The notes: generated by a model from the letters alone, not told the origin. 32,913 bases of DNA from Chitinophagales bacterium (GCA_015655015.1 JAATFV010000182.1:1-32913), one strand, 5' to 3'; shown: positions 1 to 8,724, counted from the first letter of the stretch. Program-made: numbers and translations.

Positions 1-2300
1 ATCCCGATTTCCAATACCAGTATGGTCAGGGACTCGACGGTGTAATGCCTGCCAATATCAATGACGCAGTAGCTTCCGGGAGAAAATCCTGGGGCGCACC
101 CATCGATGGTAATACCAACTATGTAGCCGTTGACGGGAAGAACCATCCTTACACTGCTAAAAAAGACAACATCAGGAACTTTTACCAGACCGGCGCCACC
201 TATACCAATAGCGTAGCCTTCTCCGGTGGCACTGAGAATACCGTTTACCGGTTTTCTGCAGCCGACCTGAACAGCAAAGGGATCCTGCCTAATACTGTCT
301 ATGACCGTAAGACATTGAACGTCTCCGTTAACAGCAAGCTCAACGATAAGCTCTCTATCGAAGCTATGGCCCAGTACAACCTGGAAGTAGGACACAACCG
401 CACGACTGCGGGTGACGCACTTGCCAATCCCAACTGGACACCCCTGGAGATCGCCAATACAGCCGATGTACGCTGGCTCAAACCCGGTTATGACTCACTC
501 GGCAACGAACAGGCCTGGAACGACGCCCCCATCGCCTCCAACGGTTATTTCGTGATGAATAAGAATAAAGAGCTCGACACGAAGAACAGGTTCATCGGGC
601 AGGCATCGGTGTCTTACCAGCTTATCAGGAACCTGGTAGTCAAAGGCACGATCAGCAAAGATTATTATGCCTATAATTACTCCAACGTCCTGCCCACCGG
701 GACCCTGTACGAGTTAAACGGTGAATACAGCGGTCTGAAGACAGACGTATCCGAGACCAACAGCCTGATCACCGGCGCCTATAAGACCGCCATCACCAGG
801 GATCTGAACCTTTCTGCTCTTGCCGGTTTCAACGACCGCAGATTCCAGGAGAACCGACTTACCATGACCGGTAAGAACTGGACGATCCCATACTTTTACA
901 GTTTCTCCAACCTGGCCTCCCAGTCTACGGTCCCTTATACTCCCAGGATCGCCACCACTTCCGTATTCGGTTCGATCGACCTGGATTTCAAGAGCCTCCT
1001 GTTCCTGAGCGCAAGCGGACGCCAGGACTGGTTCTCTTCCCTGAGCCCCCAGTCTAACCATATCTTCTATCCGAGCATCGGAGGAAGTTTTATCCTTTCG
1101 GATGCGGTCAGCCTGCCCGATGTCTTCAGTTTTGTTAAATTGAGAGGCTCCTGGGCACAGGTAGGCGGCGGTGCGCCGGACCCTTACGAGATCAACCTCA
1201 CCTATAGCAATGTGGCCAGCTCAGGCGCATCTCTGCAGAACGTGACACCCGATCCCGTTACTGCCAATAATGTGATCGCCAATCCTAACCTCAAGCCTTA
1301 TACTTCCACTACCTATGAAGCCGGTGCGGAAATACAGTTGTTAAAGAACAGGATCGGCGTTGACGTCACCTACTACAACCGTCAGACCACCAACGATATC
1401 CTGCCCACCGCCATTTCCACCACATCCGGTTACAGCAGCGCCATCCTGAACATCGGTGAATTAAGGAACCGGGGCGTTGAGCTCCTGTTAACTGGCAAGG
1501 CTATACGTAGTTCCGACTTCGCGTGGAACATCAGCTACAATGTCGCCTACAACGCCAATAAAGTGATAAAGCTGGCGCCCGGCCTTCCTTCCATCCAGAT
1601 CGCCAGCGCCGTCGGCAGCTGGGCCTTCCTGGATCATATCGAAGGCAAACCCTTTGGTACCCTCGTCGGCACCCGCATGGCCAGGGACCCCAAAAGCGGA
1701 CAGATCGTTTACAACAGAACATCCCACGTTCCCGTCGCGACTTCCGCCACCCAGCAATTGGGTAACAGCGTTGCCCCTTATACGATGGGGCTGACCAATG
1801 AGTTCCGATACAAGAGTTTCTCCCTTAATATCCTGCTGGACGGCAAATTCGGCAACAAGATCTTCTCCATCTTCGAAGTATATGCTACCCGTATGGGAAA
1901 GCTGAAAAGCACCCTGCCCGGCAGAGCGAATGGCCTGGAGCTGAAAGGAGTTGATCAGTCCGGAGCGCCTTATGATACTACCATCACCCAGACAGGGGGT
2001 GTACTGCGTAACTATTATGACAACAACAAGACTTATTCCGAACTGTTCGTACATGACGGAAGTTTCATCAAGCTCCGCCAGGTCATCCTTACCTACAATA
2101 TTCCGGTGGCTAAGCTGAAAATGGTCAAGCTCCAATCGGCCAACATCTCTTTTGTTGCCCGCAACCTGCTGACCCTGTACAAACAGACGCCTGATTTCGA
2201 TCCCGAGCAGAGCCTTACCAACAGCAACAACCAGGGCTTTGAATCCATCGGGTTACCACGTACACGATCATACGGTTTAAATCTGGCCATCAAATTTTAA
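1..2300 (+). CDS. SusC/RagA-type TonB-dependent outer membrane receptor, C-terminal part
   Basis: An open frame runs in from the left edge (first whole codon at 3) and gives about 765 residues before TAA. The signal peptide, carboxypeptidase-like domain and TonB plug lie outside the window, so this is a partial gene. What remains is a long beta-barrel of alternating aromatic and polar strands, with typical family stretches such as NPNLKPYTSTTYEAGAE and a C-terminal strand ending in IKF, the terminal Phe expected of outer-membrane barrels. SusC-family proteins import glycans or other oligomers across the outer membrane using TonB energy, with a SusD lipoprotein as lid. The SusD gene follows after 20 bp, so the two are almost surely co-transcribed. 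Substrate cannot be told from the barrel; the operon downstream suggests amino-sugar or dipeptide-like material, as inference only. Confidence 0.93.
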   Translation, partial: PDFQYQYGQGLDGVMPANINDAVASGRKSWGAPIDGNTNYVAVDGKNHPYTAKKDNIRNFYQTGATYTNSVAFSGGTENTVYRFSAADLNSKGILPNTVYDRKTLNVSVNSKLNDKLSIEAMAQYNLEVGHNRTTAGDALANPNWTPLEIANTADVRWLKPGYDSLGNEQAWNDAPIASNGYFVMNKNKELDTKNRFIGQASVSYQLIRNLVVKGTISKDYYAYNYSNVLPTGTLYELNGEYSGLKTDVSETNSLITGAYKTAITRDLNLSALAGFNDRRFQENRLTMTGKNWTIPYFYSFSNLASQSTVPYTPRIATTSVFGSIDLDFKSLLFLSASGRQDWFSSLSPQSNHIFYPSIGGSFILSDAVSLPDVFSFVKLRGSWAQVGGGAPDPYEINLTYSNVASSGASLQNVTPDPVTANNVIANPNLKPYTSTTYEAGAEIQLLKNRIGVDVTYYNRQTTNDILPTAISTTSGYSSAILNIGELRNRGVELLLTGKAIRSSDFAWNISYNVAYNANKVIKLAPGLPSIQIASAVGSWAFLDHIEGKPFGTLVGTRMARDPKSGQIVYNRTSHVPVATSATQQLGNSVAPYTMGLTNEFRYKSFSLNILLDGKFGNKIFSIFEVYATRMGKLKSTLPGRANGLELKGVDQSGAPYDTTITQTGGVLRNYYDNNKTYSELFVHDGSFIKLRQVILTYNIPVAKLKMVKLQSANISFVARNLLTLYKQTPDFDPEQSLTNSNNQGFESIGLPRTRSYGLNLAIKF

Positions 2301-2320
2301 CACCTCAACACCAAATTAAT

Positions 2321-3910
2321 ATGCAAAAATATATAAGAAAATTGGCGGGACTTCTGTCGGGAGCGCTGTTCGTCCTTTCTCTGCAATCCTGTGATAAAGG
2401 ATATAAGAGTCTCAATATCAATCCGGACGCCGTAACTTCTCCTACTCCTGAATACGTATTCACCCTGGCGGAATACGAAGGGGCAGGATATAACGGACAC
2501 TATGGTTCCAGCGGTTCTAATTTTTTGATGGGCACCATGCAATACACTACCAGCTATAACGACGTGGCCGGTTTTGGATCGAAATATATCACCAGCCAGG
2601 TCAACTCGTCATCGGGCGCTTTTAACGCCGCCTATCCCGACGAGATCAACGAGGTGAGCATTGCGATCAAAGCCTTAAAAGGCAATGCGGCCAGGATCAA
2701 TGAGCTGGCCGAAGCCCGTATCTGGCGTGTATACTGTTATAGCAAGCTCACGGACCTCTATGGGGATATACCTTATTTCCAGGCGGGATCAGGGTATGAT
2801 TCTTCCGTCTACAAGCCCGCGTATGATGCTCAGAAAGATATCTATGCCGATATGCTTTCCGAGCTGGATGCGGCTGCTGCCAGCCTTGACCCGTCCAAAT
2901 CTGCTACTTTTGGAACAGCCGACCTGATTTATGGAGGCAATGTCAGCCAGTGGAAAAAATTCGCCTGCTCCCTGATGCTCCGTCTCGGCATGCGCCTGAC
3001 AAAAGTAGACATCACTTCGGCCCAGAGCTGGGTAACCAGGGCCATCGCAGGCGGTGTGATCACCGACGACGCAGACATCGCAAAAATGTCCTATAACAGC
3101 TCCGGCCAGGACATCAATAAGAACCCGCTGATCCTGGATATGTGGAATGCGGACTATATCTCGCAGAACGGTTTCTCCAATACGGAAGGTGGTAAATACG
3201 CAGACAGCTGGATCAATTACCTGCAGGCTACCAAAGACCCGCGCCTGCCCGTGATTTCCGTGGTATGGGTAGGAGGCGTTCCAGGGGCAGGAGGCGTTCC
3301 GGTAGGAGGAACACCGGATACTACGTCTTCTATTCAAAAGGGAATGCACCAGACCATCGCCAACGCAAGACCCGGGAATTTTGTCACCTACTCGGAACCC
3401 AACCCCAAAACAGTATTGCTGCTCAACGCGCCCAGGCTGCTGTTCACAGTCGCTGAATCAAATTTCCTGATGGCAGAGGCTGCATTGAGAGGCTGGTACA
3501 GCGGAGCTACCGTCACCAGCCTGTATAATGCCGGAGTCCAGGCCGCTATGCGCCAATGGTCGGTCATCACTTTCGGAGCAGGGACTATTTCATCCCCCCA
3601 GGCCAACGACTACCTGGCGGCTAACCCGTTTAACACGGCAGGATCCATTGATCAGCAGATGGAACAGATTTACACCCAGTTCTGGGTAAGCAGCTTCCCG
3701 GAAGCTCAGGAACCTTACAACAACTATCGTCGTACCGGTTACCCCGCCCTGGTCCCCAACAACTATCCTACCAACGCTACCGGTGGACAGATATTCAGAA
3801 GGTGTATTTACCCGATATCGGAGCAGAACCTGAATAATACCAACTACCAGGCAGCCATCGCCAGACAAGGCGCCGATGACCTGATGACGCATATCTGGTG
3901 GGATAAATGA
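2321..3910 (+). CDS. SusD/RagB-like nutrient-binding outer membrane lipoprotein
   Basis: The product is 529 residues. It starts with a lipoprotein signal (MQKYIRKLAGLLSGALF, lipobox LQSC with Cys24), so it should be lipidated and, as for this family, displayed on the cell surface. The body is helical, with TPR-like stretches (residues about 95-180, for example ARIWRVYCYSKLTDLYGDIPY) and the family segment LLFTVAESNFLMAEAALRGW near 380-400; it resembles the SusD-like_2 subgroup. It acts as the binding lid of the SusC barrel encoded 20 bp upstream. The C-terminus HIWWDK and the stop codon sit inside a 22-bp tandem duplication (3890-3933). A strong terminator follows at 3992-4020, so the SusCD transcript probably ends there. 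Function is confident at family level; the ligand is unknown. Confidence 0.93.
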   Translation: MQKYIRKLAGLLSGALFVLSLQSCDKGYKSLNINPDAVTSPTPEYVFTLAEYEGAGYNGHYGSSGSNFLMGTMQYTTSYNDVAGFGSKYITSQVNSSSGAFNAAYPDEINEVSIAIKALKGNAARINELAEARIWRVYCYSKLTDLYGDIPYFQAGSGYDSSVYKPAYDAQKDIYADMLSELDAAAASLDPSKSATFGTADLIYGGNVSQWKKFACSLMLRLGMRLTKVDITSAQSWVTRAIAGGVITDDADIAKMSYNSSGQDINKNPLILDMWNADYISQNGFSNTEGGKYADSWINYLQATKDPRLPVISVVWVGGVPGAGGVPVGGTPDTTSSIQKGMHQTIANARPGNFVTYSEPNPKTVLLLNAPRLLFTVAESNFLMAEAALRGWYSGATVTSLYNAGVQAAMRQWSVITFGAGTISSPQANDYLAANPFNTAGSIDQQMEQIYTQFWVSSFPEAQEPYNNYRRTGYPALVPNNYPTNATGGQIFRRCIYPISEQNLNNTNYQAAIARQGADDLMTHIWWDK

Positions 3911-3933
3911 ACATATCTGGTGGGATAAATAAA
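3890..3933 (+). repeat. 22-bp tandem duplication spanning the susD stop codon
   Basis: Copies at 3890-3911 and 3912-3933 match at 21 of 22 positions; the only difference is G3909 versus A3931. Copy 1 contains the last codons (IWWDK) and stop of the SusD gene. Because 22 is not a multiple of 3, copy 2 is out of frame and non-coding. Confidence 0.95.
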
Positions 3934-3991
3934 GTTGCCGTTGTCGTTTTAGTATAAAAGAGTGTTTCTCAAGCAAGCACGTTTTGGTTAA

Positions 3992-4020
3992 AAAGGGGGC
4001 AATTCCTTGCCCCCTTTATT
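3992..4020 (+). terminator. Rho-independent terminator after susCD
   Basis: A perfect 11-bp stem (AAAGGGGGCAA, 3992-4002, with its complement at 4007-4017), a TTCC loop and a T-rich tail (TTTATTTTC). It lies about 80 bp after the SusD stop and separates susCD from the downstream operon. Confidence 0.88.
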
Positions 4021-4058
4021 TTCAGCAGACCTTTATCTTTTCAGCGAACCTTTATCCG
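4021..4058 (+). repeat. 19-bp imperfect tandem repeat
   Basis: Copies TTCAGCAGACCTTTATCTT (4021-4039) and TTCAGCGAACCTTTATCCG (4040-4058) match at 15 of 19 positions. They lie directly behind the susCD terminator in an otherwise featureless 150-bp stretch before the RidA gene. Confidence 0.7.
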
Positions 4059-4169
4059 CTTTTGTTAAAAAAAAGGCTCTGAGTGGCCCGCTACCTTGCA
4101 TTAACTATTTTTACCAGCGAGATGAATAAAAAACCAAGCTTCTACGACAAAAATCTATAACAGAGAGAT

Positions 4170-4640
4170 ATGAACAACAACAACGCAGACGAACAATTCG
4201 CCCTATTAGGACTAAGCTTGCCTCCCGCTCCCGGACCACTGGGTGTTTACAAACCCTGTTTAATCGAAGGGAAATTCCTATATCTGTCCGGGCACGGACC
4301 CGTACAGGATGATAAGACCCTCATCATCGGCCGGATCGGAAAAGACCTGGATATCGAACAAGGTAAGCTGGCGGCCCGGCAGGTGGGACTGACCATGTTG
4401 TCCACCATACGCACCCATGTAGGGGAATTACATAAAATTAAAAGAGTGATCAAAATCCTGGGCATGGTAAATTGTGTTCCTGAATTCGAACGCCATCCCT
4501 ATGTCATCAATGGCTGCAGTGAACTCTTTGCCGCCATTTGGGGGGAAGAGAATGGAGTAGGCGTTCGCAGTGCGGTCGGCTTTGGGTCCCTGCCGGATAA
4601 TATTCCTGTCGAAATTGAAGCTATATTTGAACTACAATAA
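4170..4640 (+). CDS. RidA/YjgF-family protein (enamine/imine deaminase-like)
   Basis: 156 residues with the YjgF/RidA fold signature: FLYLSGHGPVQ (about 36-46), the ARQVGLTMLSTIRTHVGEL helix (about 69-87), a KRVIKILGMVNC strand and the C-terminal SAVGFGSLPDNIPVEIEAIFEL with family spacing. It is longer than classic RidA (about 130 residues) and looks like the YjgF_endoribonc-like subgroup common in Bacteroidota. RidA proteins hydrolyse reactive enamine/imine intermediates released by PLP-dependent dehydratases. The residues here are not the textbook RidA set, so deaminase activity is inference. The start has an AGAGAG ribosome-binding site 5 bp upstream. It is the first gene of an operon: the kinase starts 13 bp after its stop. 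A PLP dehydratase would be the logical partner but is not in the window. Confidence 0.85.
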   Translation: MNNNNADEQFALLGLSLPPAPGPLGVYKPCLIEGKFLYLSGHGPVQDDKTLIIGRIGKDLDIEQGKLAARQVGLTMLSTIRTHVGELHKIKRVIKILGMVNCVPEFERHPYVINGCSELFAAIWGEENGVGVRSAVGFGSLPDNIPVEIEAIFELQ

Positions 4641-4653
4641 AACCACCTGAAAA

Positions 4654-5691
4654 ATGCTGCCCACCGGTGACCGGAATATCCCGCAAATAGCCGCATTCGG
4701 CGAATTCATGCTAAGACTGCATAGCAGTGATCTTCGCCGCTTTCTACAGACCAGCGCTTACGAAACCTATTATGCAGGCGCTGAAGCGAATGTATCCGTA
4801 TTACTGGCCAGACTGGGTATTCCTGTCAGTTATATCACCCGGGTGCCGGATAATGATCTGGTAAAGGCCGGAGTGGAGCAGCTGAAAGGTCATGGAGTGG
4901 ATACCGCTCAAATATCCTATGGCGGCGACCGGCTGGCCCTGTATTTTACAGAACAGGGAAATGGCATTCGCTCCACCCGGGTGATCTATGACAGAGCGGG
5001 CACGTCTTATGCCTGCCTGCAGCCGGGGATGATCGACTGGAGGAAGGCGCTGGAAGGAATAACCTGGTTCCATTGGTCGGGAGTAGCGGCCGCCGTCTCA
5101 CAGGGCGCTGCGGACACCTGCGCGGAAGCGCTGGCCATAGCCCGGGAGATGGGAATATCGATCTCCGCTGATTTTAACTACCGGACCACCTTATGGAAAT
5201 ATGGTAAAGCCCCCCGCGAAGTGATGCCGGACCTGCTGCGATATAGCCGGGTCGCCGTGGCAGACTTAGATTCGGTCGCTGTATACTACGGGATAGAGAC
5301 GGACCCGAATGCAGGATACGAAGAACGTTTTTCACAGTGCTGCAAGGCCCTGCAGGAAAAACTGCCTCAGCTGGAAGTATTAGCCATGAGCTTCAGAAAA
5401 ACACAAGGCATTCAACATACCTATTTCGGGGCGCTCTTATACAAAGGAGCTATTTATTATTCAGCCCGGCATGAGCTGCCTTTTGTCACCGACCAGATCG
5501 GCAGCGGCGATGCTTTTACCGGGGGAATGTTATATGGCCTGATGACCGGGCTGCCTCCCCGGCAGATCATTGATTTCGCAACGGCCAGCGGCGCTTTAAA
5601 ACAAAGTATCGTGGGAGACTGGGCCATCATCAGCAAAGCGGAAGTCGAACAGTTCATTCAGAACGGTTCTTCAGGCCGTATCATCCGATAA
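4654..5691 (+). CDS. PfkB-family sugar kinase, 2-keto-3-deoxygluconate kinase-like
   Basis: 345 residues with the ribokinase fold. Visible are the substrate-binding start AAFGEFMLRL (13-22), AGAEANVSVLLARLG (41-55; Asn46 typical of KDG kinases), DFNYRTTLW (173-181, also typical of KDG kinases) and the ATP/anion-hole motif GSGDAF (283-288) with catalytic base Asp286. KDG kinase makes 2-keto-3-deoxy-6-phosphogluconate, the substrate of KDPG aldolase. Exact specificity is not proven, since this subfamily also contains fructokinase- and aminosugar-acid-linked kinases. It sits between the RidA and M19 dipeptidase genes with gaps of 13 and 16 bp, so all three are probably one transcript. The chosen ATG gives a normal N-terminus; no closer start fits. 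Confidence 0.85.
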   Translation: MLPTGDRNIPQIAAFGEFMLRLHSSDLRRFLQTSAYETYYAGAEANVSVLLARLGIPVSYITRVPDNDLVKAGVEQLKGHGVDTAQISYGGDRLALYFTEQGNGIRSTRVIYDRAGTSYACLQPGMIDWRKALEGITWFHWSGVAAAVSQGAADTCAEALAIAREMGISISADFNYRTTLWKYGKAPREVMPDLLRYSRVAVADLDSVAVYYGIETDPNAGYEERFSQCCKALQEKLPQLEVLAMSFRKTQGIQHTYFGALLYKGAIYYSARHELPFVTDQIGSGDAFTGGMLYGLMTGLPPRQIIDFATASGALKQSIVGDWAIISKAEVEQFIQNGSSGRIIR

Positions 5692-5707
5692 AAAACTAAT
5701 AACTGTT

Positions 5708-6865
5708 ATGTTCATTATAGACGCCCATCTCGACCTGAGTATGAATGCCATGGAATGGAACCGGGACCTGAGGCTGCCGGCACCCGAAATACGCGAAAGA
5801 GAAAAAGGCCTCACCGATAAACCTGACAGGACCCGGGGGACCGTATCCTTACCGGAATTGCGGAAAGGGAATATCGGCCTGGTAGTAGCAACACAGATCG
5901 GCCGTTACGTAGCGCCCGACAATCCTTTGCCTGGCTGGCATTCTCCTGAACAGGCCTGGGCCCAGACACAGGGGCAGCTGGCCTGGTATAAAGCGATGGA
6001 GGCGGCGGGAGAAATGAGAATGATAAAGGATCTCGCCGGCCTGGAAGAACACCTGGTCTTATGGTCAGCAGCCGGCCCCGCTTTAACGACCGGATCGGCT
6101 TCCCCGGACATTCATTCGGCCACATCAACGCAATCTCAGGCAAGCGATACCTCTCTTCCGGCGCAAAACTCCCAACCCATCGGTTACATCCTCAGCCTGG
6201 AAGGAGCCGATTCGATCATCACACCCGCTTACCTGGAAAAAGCCTATGCATACGGACTCCGGGCATTGGGCCCCGCCCATTACGGCCCCGGCCGTTATGC
6301 GAATGGCACGGACGCAACGGGAAAGTTGAACCCGCAGGGAAAAGAATTATTGCGGGAGATGGAACGCCTCCACATCATCTTAGATGCAACTCATCTATGT
6401 GACGACGCCTTCCGGGACGCGATGGAAATGTTCAGCGGATCCGTATGGGCCAGCCACAATAATTGCCGGGCCCTGGTCGATCACAACCGCCAGTTCAGTG
6501 ATGAGATGATAAAGATCCTGATTGAAAAAGGAGCGGTGATCGGTGGCGCGCTGGATGCCTGGATGATGGTGCCCGGTTGGATACGGGGACAATCTACCCC
6601 GGAAGGAATGAATTGCAACCTGGAAAAGATGATCGATCACCTGGATCATATCTGCCAGATAGCCGGGAATACCTTACATGTTGGTTTGGGCACCGATCTT
6701 GACGGAGCATTTGGAAAAGAACAGAGCCCTTATGACCTGGATACCATCGCCGATCTGCAGAAAGTTCCTGCTCTGTTGGCTAAAAGAGGGTACAGCCCGG
6801 CTGACGTGGAAAATATCATGCATGGCAACTGGCTCAGCTTCCTACGTAAAGCATGGAAAGCATAA
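5708..6865 (+). CDS. M19-family membrane dipeptidase (renal dipeptidase-like)
   Basis: 385 residues of the zinc-dependent M19 amidohydrolase family. The binuclear metal ligands are present: H7 and D9 in DAHLDL, E165 in LSLEGAD, H229 in DATHL, H250 in WASHNNCRAL and an Asp in GLGTDLDG (about 330-332). M19 enzymes cleave dipeptides, often with a C-terminal D-residue, and some related members act on other small amides. No signal peptide is visible, so this copy is probably cytoplasmic. An unusual low-complexity segment rich in Ser, Thr, Ala and Gln (about residues 123-157) is inserted before the E165 motif. It is the third gene of the RidA-kinase-dipeptidase operon. The cytoplasmic location suggests it processes an imported substrate, as inference. 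Confidence 0.9.
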   Translation: MFIIDAHLDLSMNAMEWNRDLRLPAPEIREREKGLTDKPDRTRGTVSLPELRKGNIGLVVATQIGRYVAPDNPLPGWHSPEQAWAQTQGQLAWYKAMEAAGEMRMIKDLAGLEEHLVLWSAAGPALTTGSASPDIHSATSTQSQASDTSLPAQNSQPIGYILSLEGADSIITPAYLEKAYAYGLRALGPAHYGPGRYANGTDATGKLNPQGKELLREMERLHIILDATHLCDDAFRDAMEMFSGSVWASHNNCRALVDHNRQFSDEMIKILIEKGAVIGGALDAWMMVPGWIRGQSTPEGMNCNLEKMIDHLDHICQIAGNTLHVGLGTDLDGAFGKEQSPYDLDTIADLQKVPALLAKRGYSPADVENIMHGNWLSFLRKAWKA

Positions 6866-7006
6866 CGCCCCCGGGAACTTATCTCCTGTCCTCATCTGAG
6901 CGCAGAGTACCGGGATAAAGCTTCCGGAAACCAGCAGCAACCAGGAGCGATTTGACAACGCTGAATGCCGCCAGACGACACCAACCCGCACCATCGTCGG
7001 CACTTC

Positions 7007-8149
7007 CTACATACCTGGCACCTTCGGCCCCATTTTCAGGCAGACCGGCGCCGGCACTTCGAGCTTCTTGCCGGTATCCGTAAGCAGCCCTGTAACAGGA
7101 TCTATCCGGAAAATAATGATGTTATTGCTGCGTTGATTTCCCACCAGCAGAAACTTGCCGGATGGATCGATCATGAAATTACGGGGACCCTTTCCCAGCG
7201 TGGACTGAAACCCTTTGATACTTAATTTTCCCGTGGCATGATCGATGGCATAGATGGCAATGTTATTGGCATCCCCCCTGTTAGTGGCGTAAAGGAACTT
7301 TCCTCCCGGGCCTACATGGATATCGGCACTGCCGATATCCCCTTTATATCTTTCAGGATGAGAGCTGATATGCTGAATAGGAGTGAGCTTACCGTCCGCA
7401 AAATGAAACGCATCTACCGCGCCTCCCAGCTCGCCGATCTCATATGCATATGGTTTTCCCGGATGGAAACTGATATGCCGGGGACCATAACCGGACTCTA
7501 CGGTGACGATGGAATCGGACAGCGGCGTCAGCGGATGGGTAGCAGCGCCGGCATTGAAACGATAAACCGAAAGCTGGTCAAGACCCAGATCAGACACCAC
7601 CAGGTATTTTTCATCGGGCGATAAAATCGTGGAGTGTACATGCGCTTTTTCCTGTCTTGAAGTAGCGCCTTTACCCGTATGCTGAACGAATTGGGTAATG
7701 GCCCCGACCGATCCGTCTGCATGAATGGGCAGACAGCCAAAACTTCCCCCGCTGTAATTAGCCACCATCGCCCACTTGCCATGAGCATCCACCGATATAT
7801 AACAGGGATCGTCCCCGCCGCTGAACTGCTTATCCAGGAATGTCAGTTGTCCGGTGGTCTTATCGAATGCAAATGCGCTGACCCCTCCCGGCGTGGCTCC
7901 ATCCGTCTCATTAACGGAGTAAAGATATTTTCCCCCGGGCGCCACGGCCAGGTACGAAGGGTTATCCGTAGCGATGGTGCTCACAGGGTTCGCCTCACCG
8001 GTGACAACATCGAACTGATATACATAAATACCCTTGCTGGGACCATTGGACAAGCCCCCTTCCGTATAAGTGCCGATAAAAAGATAATACTTCTGAGCAA
8101 TACCGGACAACGACAATAAGAGGATCGATAGCAGGAAGGGAAGGCGCAT
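7007..8149 (-). CDS. Lactonase family protein (6-phosphogluconolactonase-like seven-bladed beta-propeller)
   Basis: 380 residues from the ATG at 8149, chosen because it begins a clean signal peptide (MRLPFLLSILLLSLSGIAQ); an in-frame ATG at 8188 would put 13 extra residues before it. The rest is a beta-propeller of the Lactonase PF10282 type, with repeated blades (for example GTYTEGG, PSYLAVAPGGKYLYSVNE, GYGPRHISFHPGKPYAYEI, GPRNFMIDPSGKFLLVGNQ). The family includes E. coli Pgl, but exported Bacteroidota members are mostly uncharacterised, so sugar-lactone hydrolysis is only a family-level suggestion. It converges with the dipeptidase operon (141-bp gap, no clear terminator). Upstream, a terminator separates it from the cold shock gene, so it probably has its own promoter, although none is obvious. 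Confidence 0.88.
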   Translation of the reverse strand: MRLPFLLSILLLSLSGIAQKYYLFIGTYTEGGLSNGPSKGIYVYQFDVVTGEANPVSTIATDNPSYLAVAPGGKYLYSVNETDGATPGGVSAFAFDKTTGQLTFLDKQFSGGDDPCYISVDAHGKWAMVANYSGGSFGCLPIHADGSVGAITQFVQHTGKGATSRQEKAHVHSTILSPDEKYLVVSDLGLDQLSVYRFNAGAATHPLTPLSDSIVTVESGYGPRHISFHPGKPYAYEIGELGGAVDAFHFADGKLTPIQHISSHPERYKGDIGSADIHVGPGGKFLYATNRGDANNIAIYAIDHATGKLSIKGFQSTLGKGPRNFMIDPSGKFLLVGNQRSNNIIIFRIDPVTGLLTDTGKKLEVPAPVCLKMGPKVPGM

Positions 8150-8196
8150 AAACAGGATTGTGTGTAAAAAAAAAGTTACTTCCTGCAATTTATGGC

Positions 8197-8224
8197 AAAA
8201 AAATAAGGGCCGGAAGGGCCCTTA
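8197..8224 (-). terminator. Terminator of the cold shock gene
   Basis: An 8-bp perfect stem (TAAGGGCC at 8204-8211 with 8217-8224, loop GGAAG). Read on the minus strand it is followed by seven T residues (A-tract 8197-8203). It lies 25 bp after the csp stop and before the lactonase start. Confidence 0.8.
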
Positions 8225-8249
8225 CTAATTCTTTGCAAAAAGACCGGAT

Positions 8250-8456
8250 TTATCGGATCAATTTTACGTTTACTGCGTTCAGGCCTTTTTTCCCGTTCTG
8301 AAGATCAAACTCCACGCGATCATTTTCCTTGATCTGGTCGATCAGCCCGCTGGCGTGTACAAAAGTTTCTTTGCTGGAATCATCATGTTTGATAAAACCG
8401 AAGCCTTTGTCTGCGTTGAAGAACTTTACGATGCCTGTTGTTTTGTTGTCCATCAT
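8250..8456 (-). CDS. Cold shock domain protein (CspA family)
   Basis: 68 residues forming a single cold shock domain. The RNA-binding motifs are visible: RNP1 KGFGFI (17-22) and RNP2 TFVHAS (31-36), preceded by GIVKFFNADKG. The length is typical (65-70). These proteins bind single-stranded RNA and DNA and act as RNA chaperones. Translation could begin at either of two adjacent ATG codons (8456 or 8453). A degenerate -7-like box (TACCTTGC, minus strand, 8484-8491) lies about 30 bp upstream, and a G-quadruplex-like tract lies about 70 bp upstream of the start. The gene appears monocistronic, with its own terminator. Confidence 0.95.
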   Translation of the reverse strand: MMDNKTTGIVKFFNADKGFGFIKHDDSSKETFVHASGLIDQIKENDRVEFDLQNGKKGLNAVNVKLIR

Positions 8457-8527
8457 TAATTGTATTGGTAATAAAATAGGCGTGCAAGGTACGACTTTTT
8501 TGCTGAGGACCCAGAATTAACTATTCA

Positions 8528-8571
8528 GGGGGGACTGCGGGGGGAAGGGGGCGGGGAACTACTGCAGGGGG
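8528..8571 (+). other. G-quadruplex-like tract upstream of csp
   Basis: Five G-runs on the + strand of length 6, 6, 5, 4 and 5 (8528-8533, 8539-8544, 8547-8551, 8553-8556, 8567-8571), with spacers of 5, 2, 1 and 10 nt. This exceeds the usual four-run, G3+ definition of an intramolecular quadruplex. It sits in the promoter-side region of the minus-strand csp gene, so the G-rich strand is non-coding relative to csp. Confidence 0.7.
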
Positions 8572-8724
8572 AACAGGAAAATTACGGAGGACGGAATAGG
8601 GCGGGTACGGTAAAGGCTTAGGTTTCTTTACGTTGTCCCCGGAGATATTTACGGACCCATAAGAGTTTGTCAGTAGAAGGAAATAAGATTACCACAAATA
8701 GTTACAGAATGTTCATACGAAAAA

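Noticed and set aside
1488..2135. A 215-codon frame antisense to the SusC-like gene
   Set aside because: Shadow of a clear beta-barrel coding region; no ribosome-binding site or family match.
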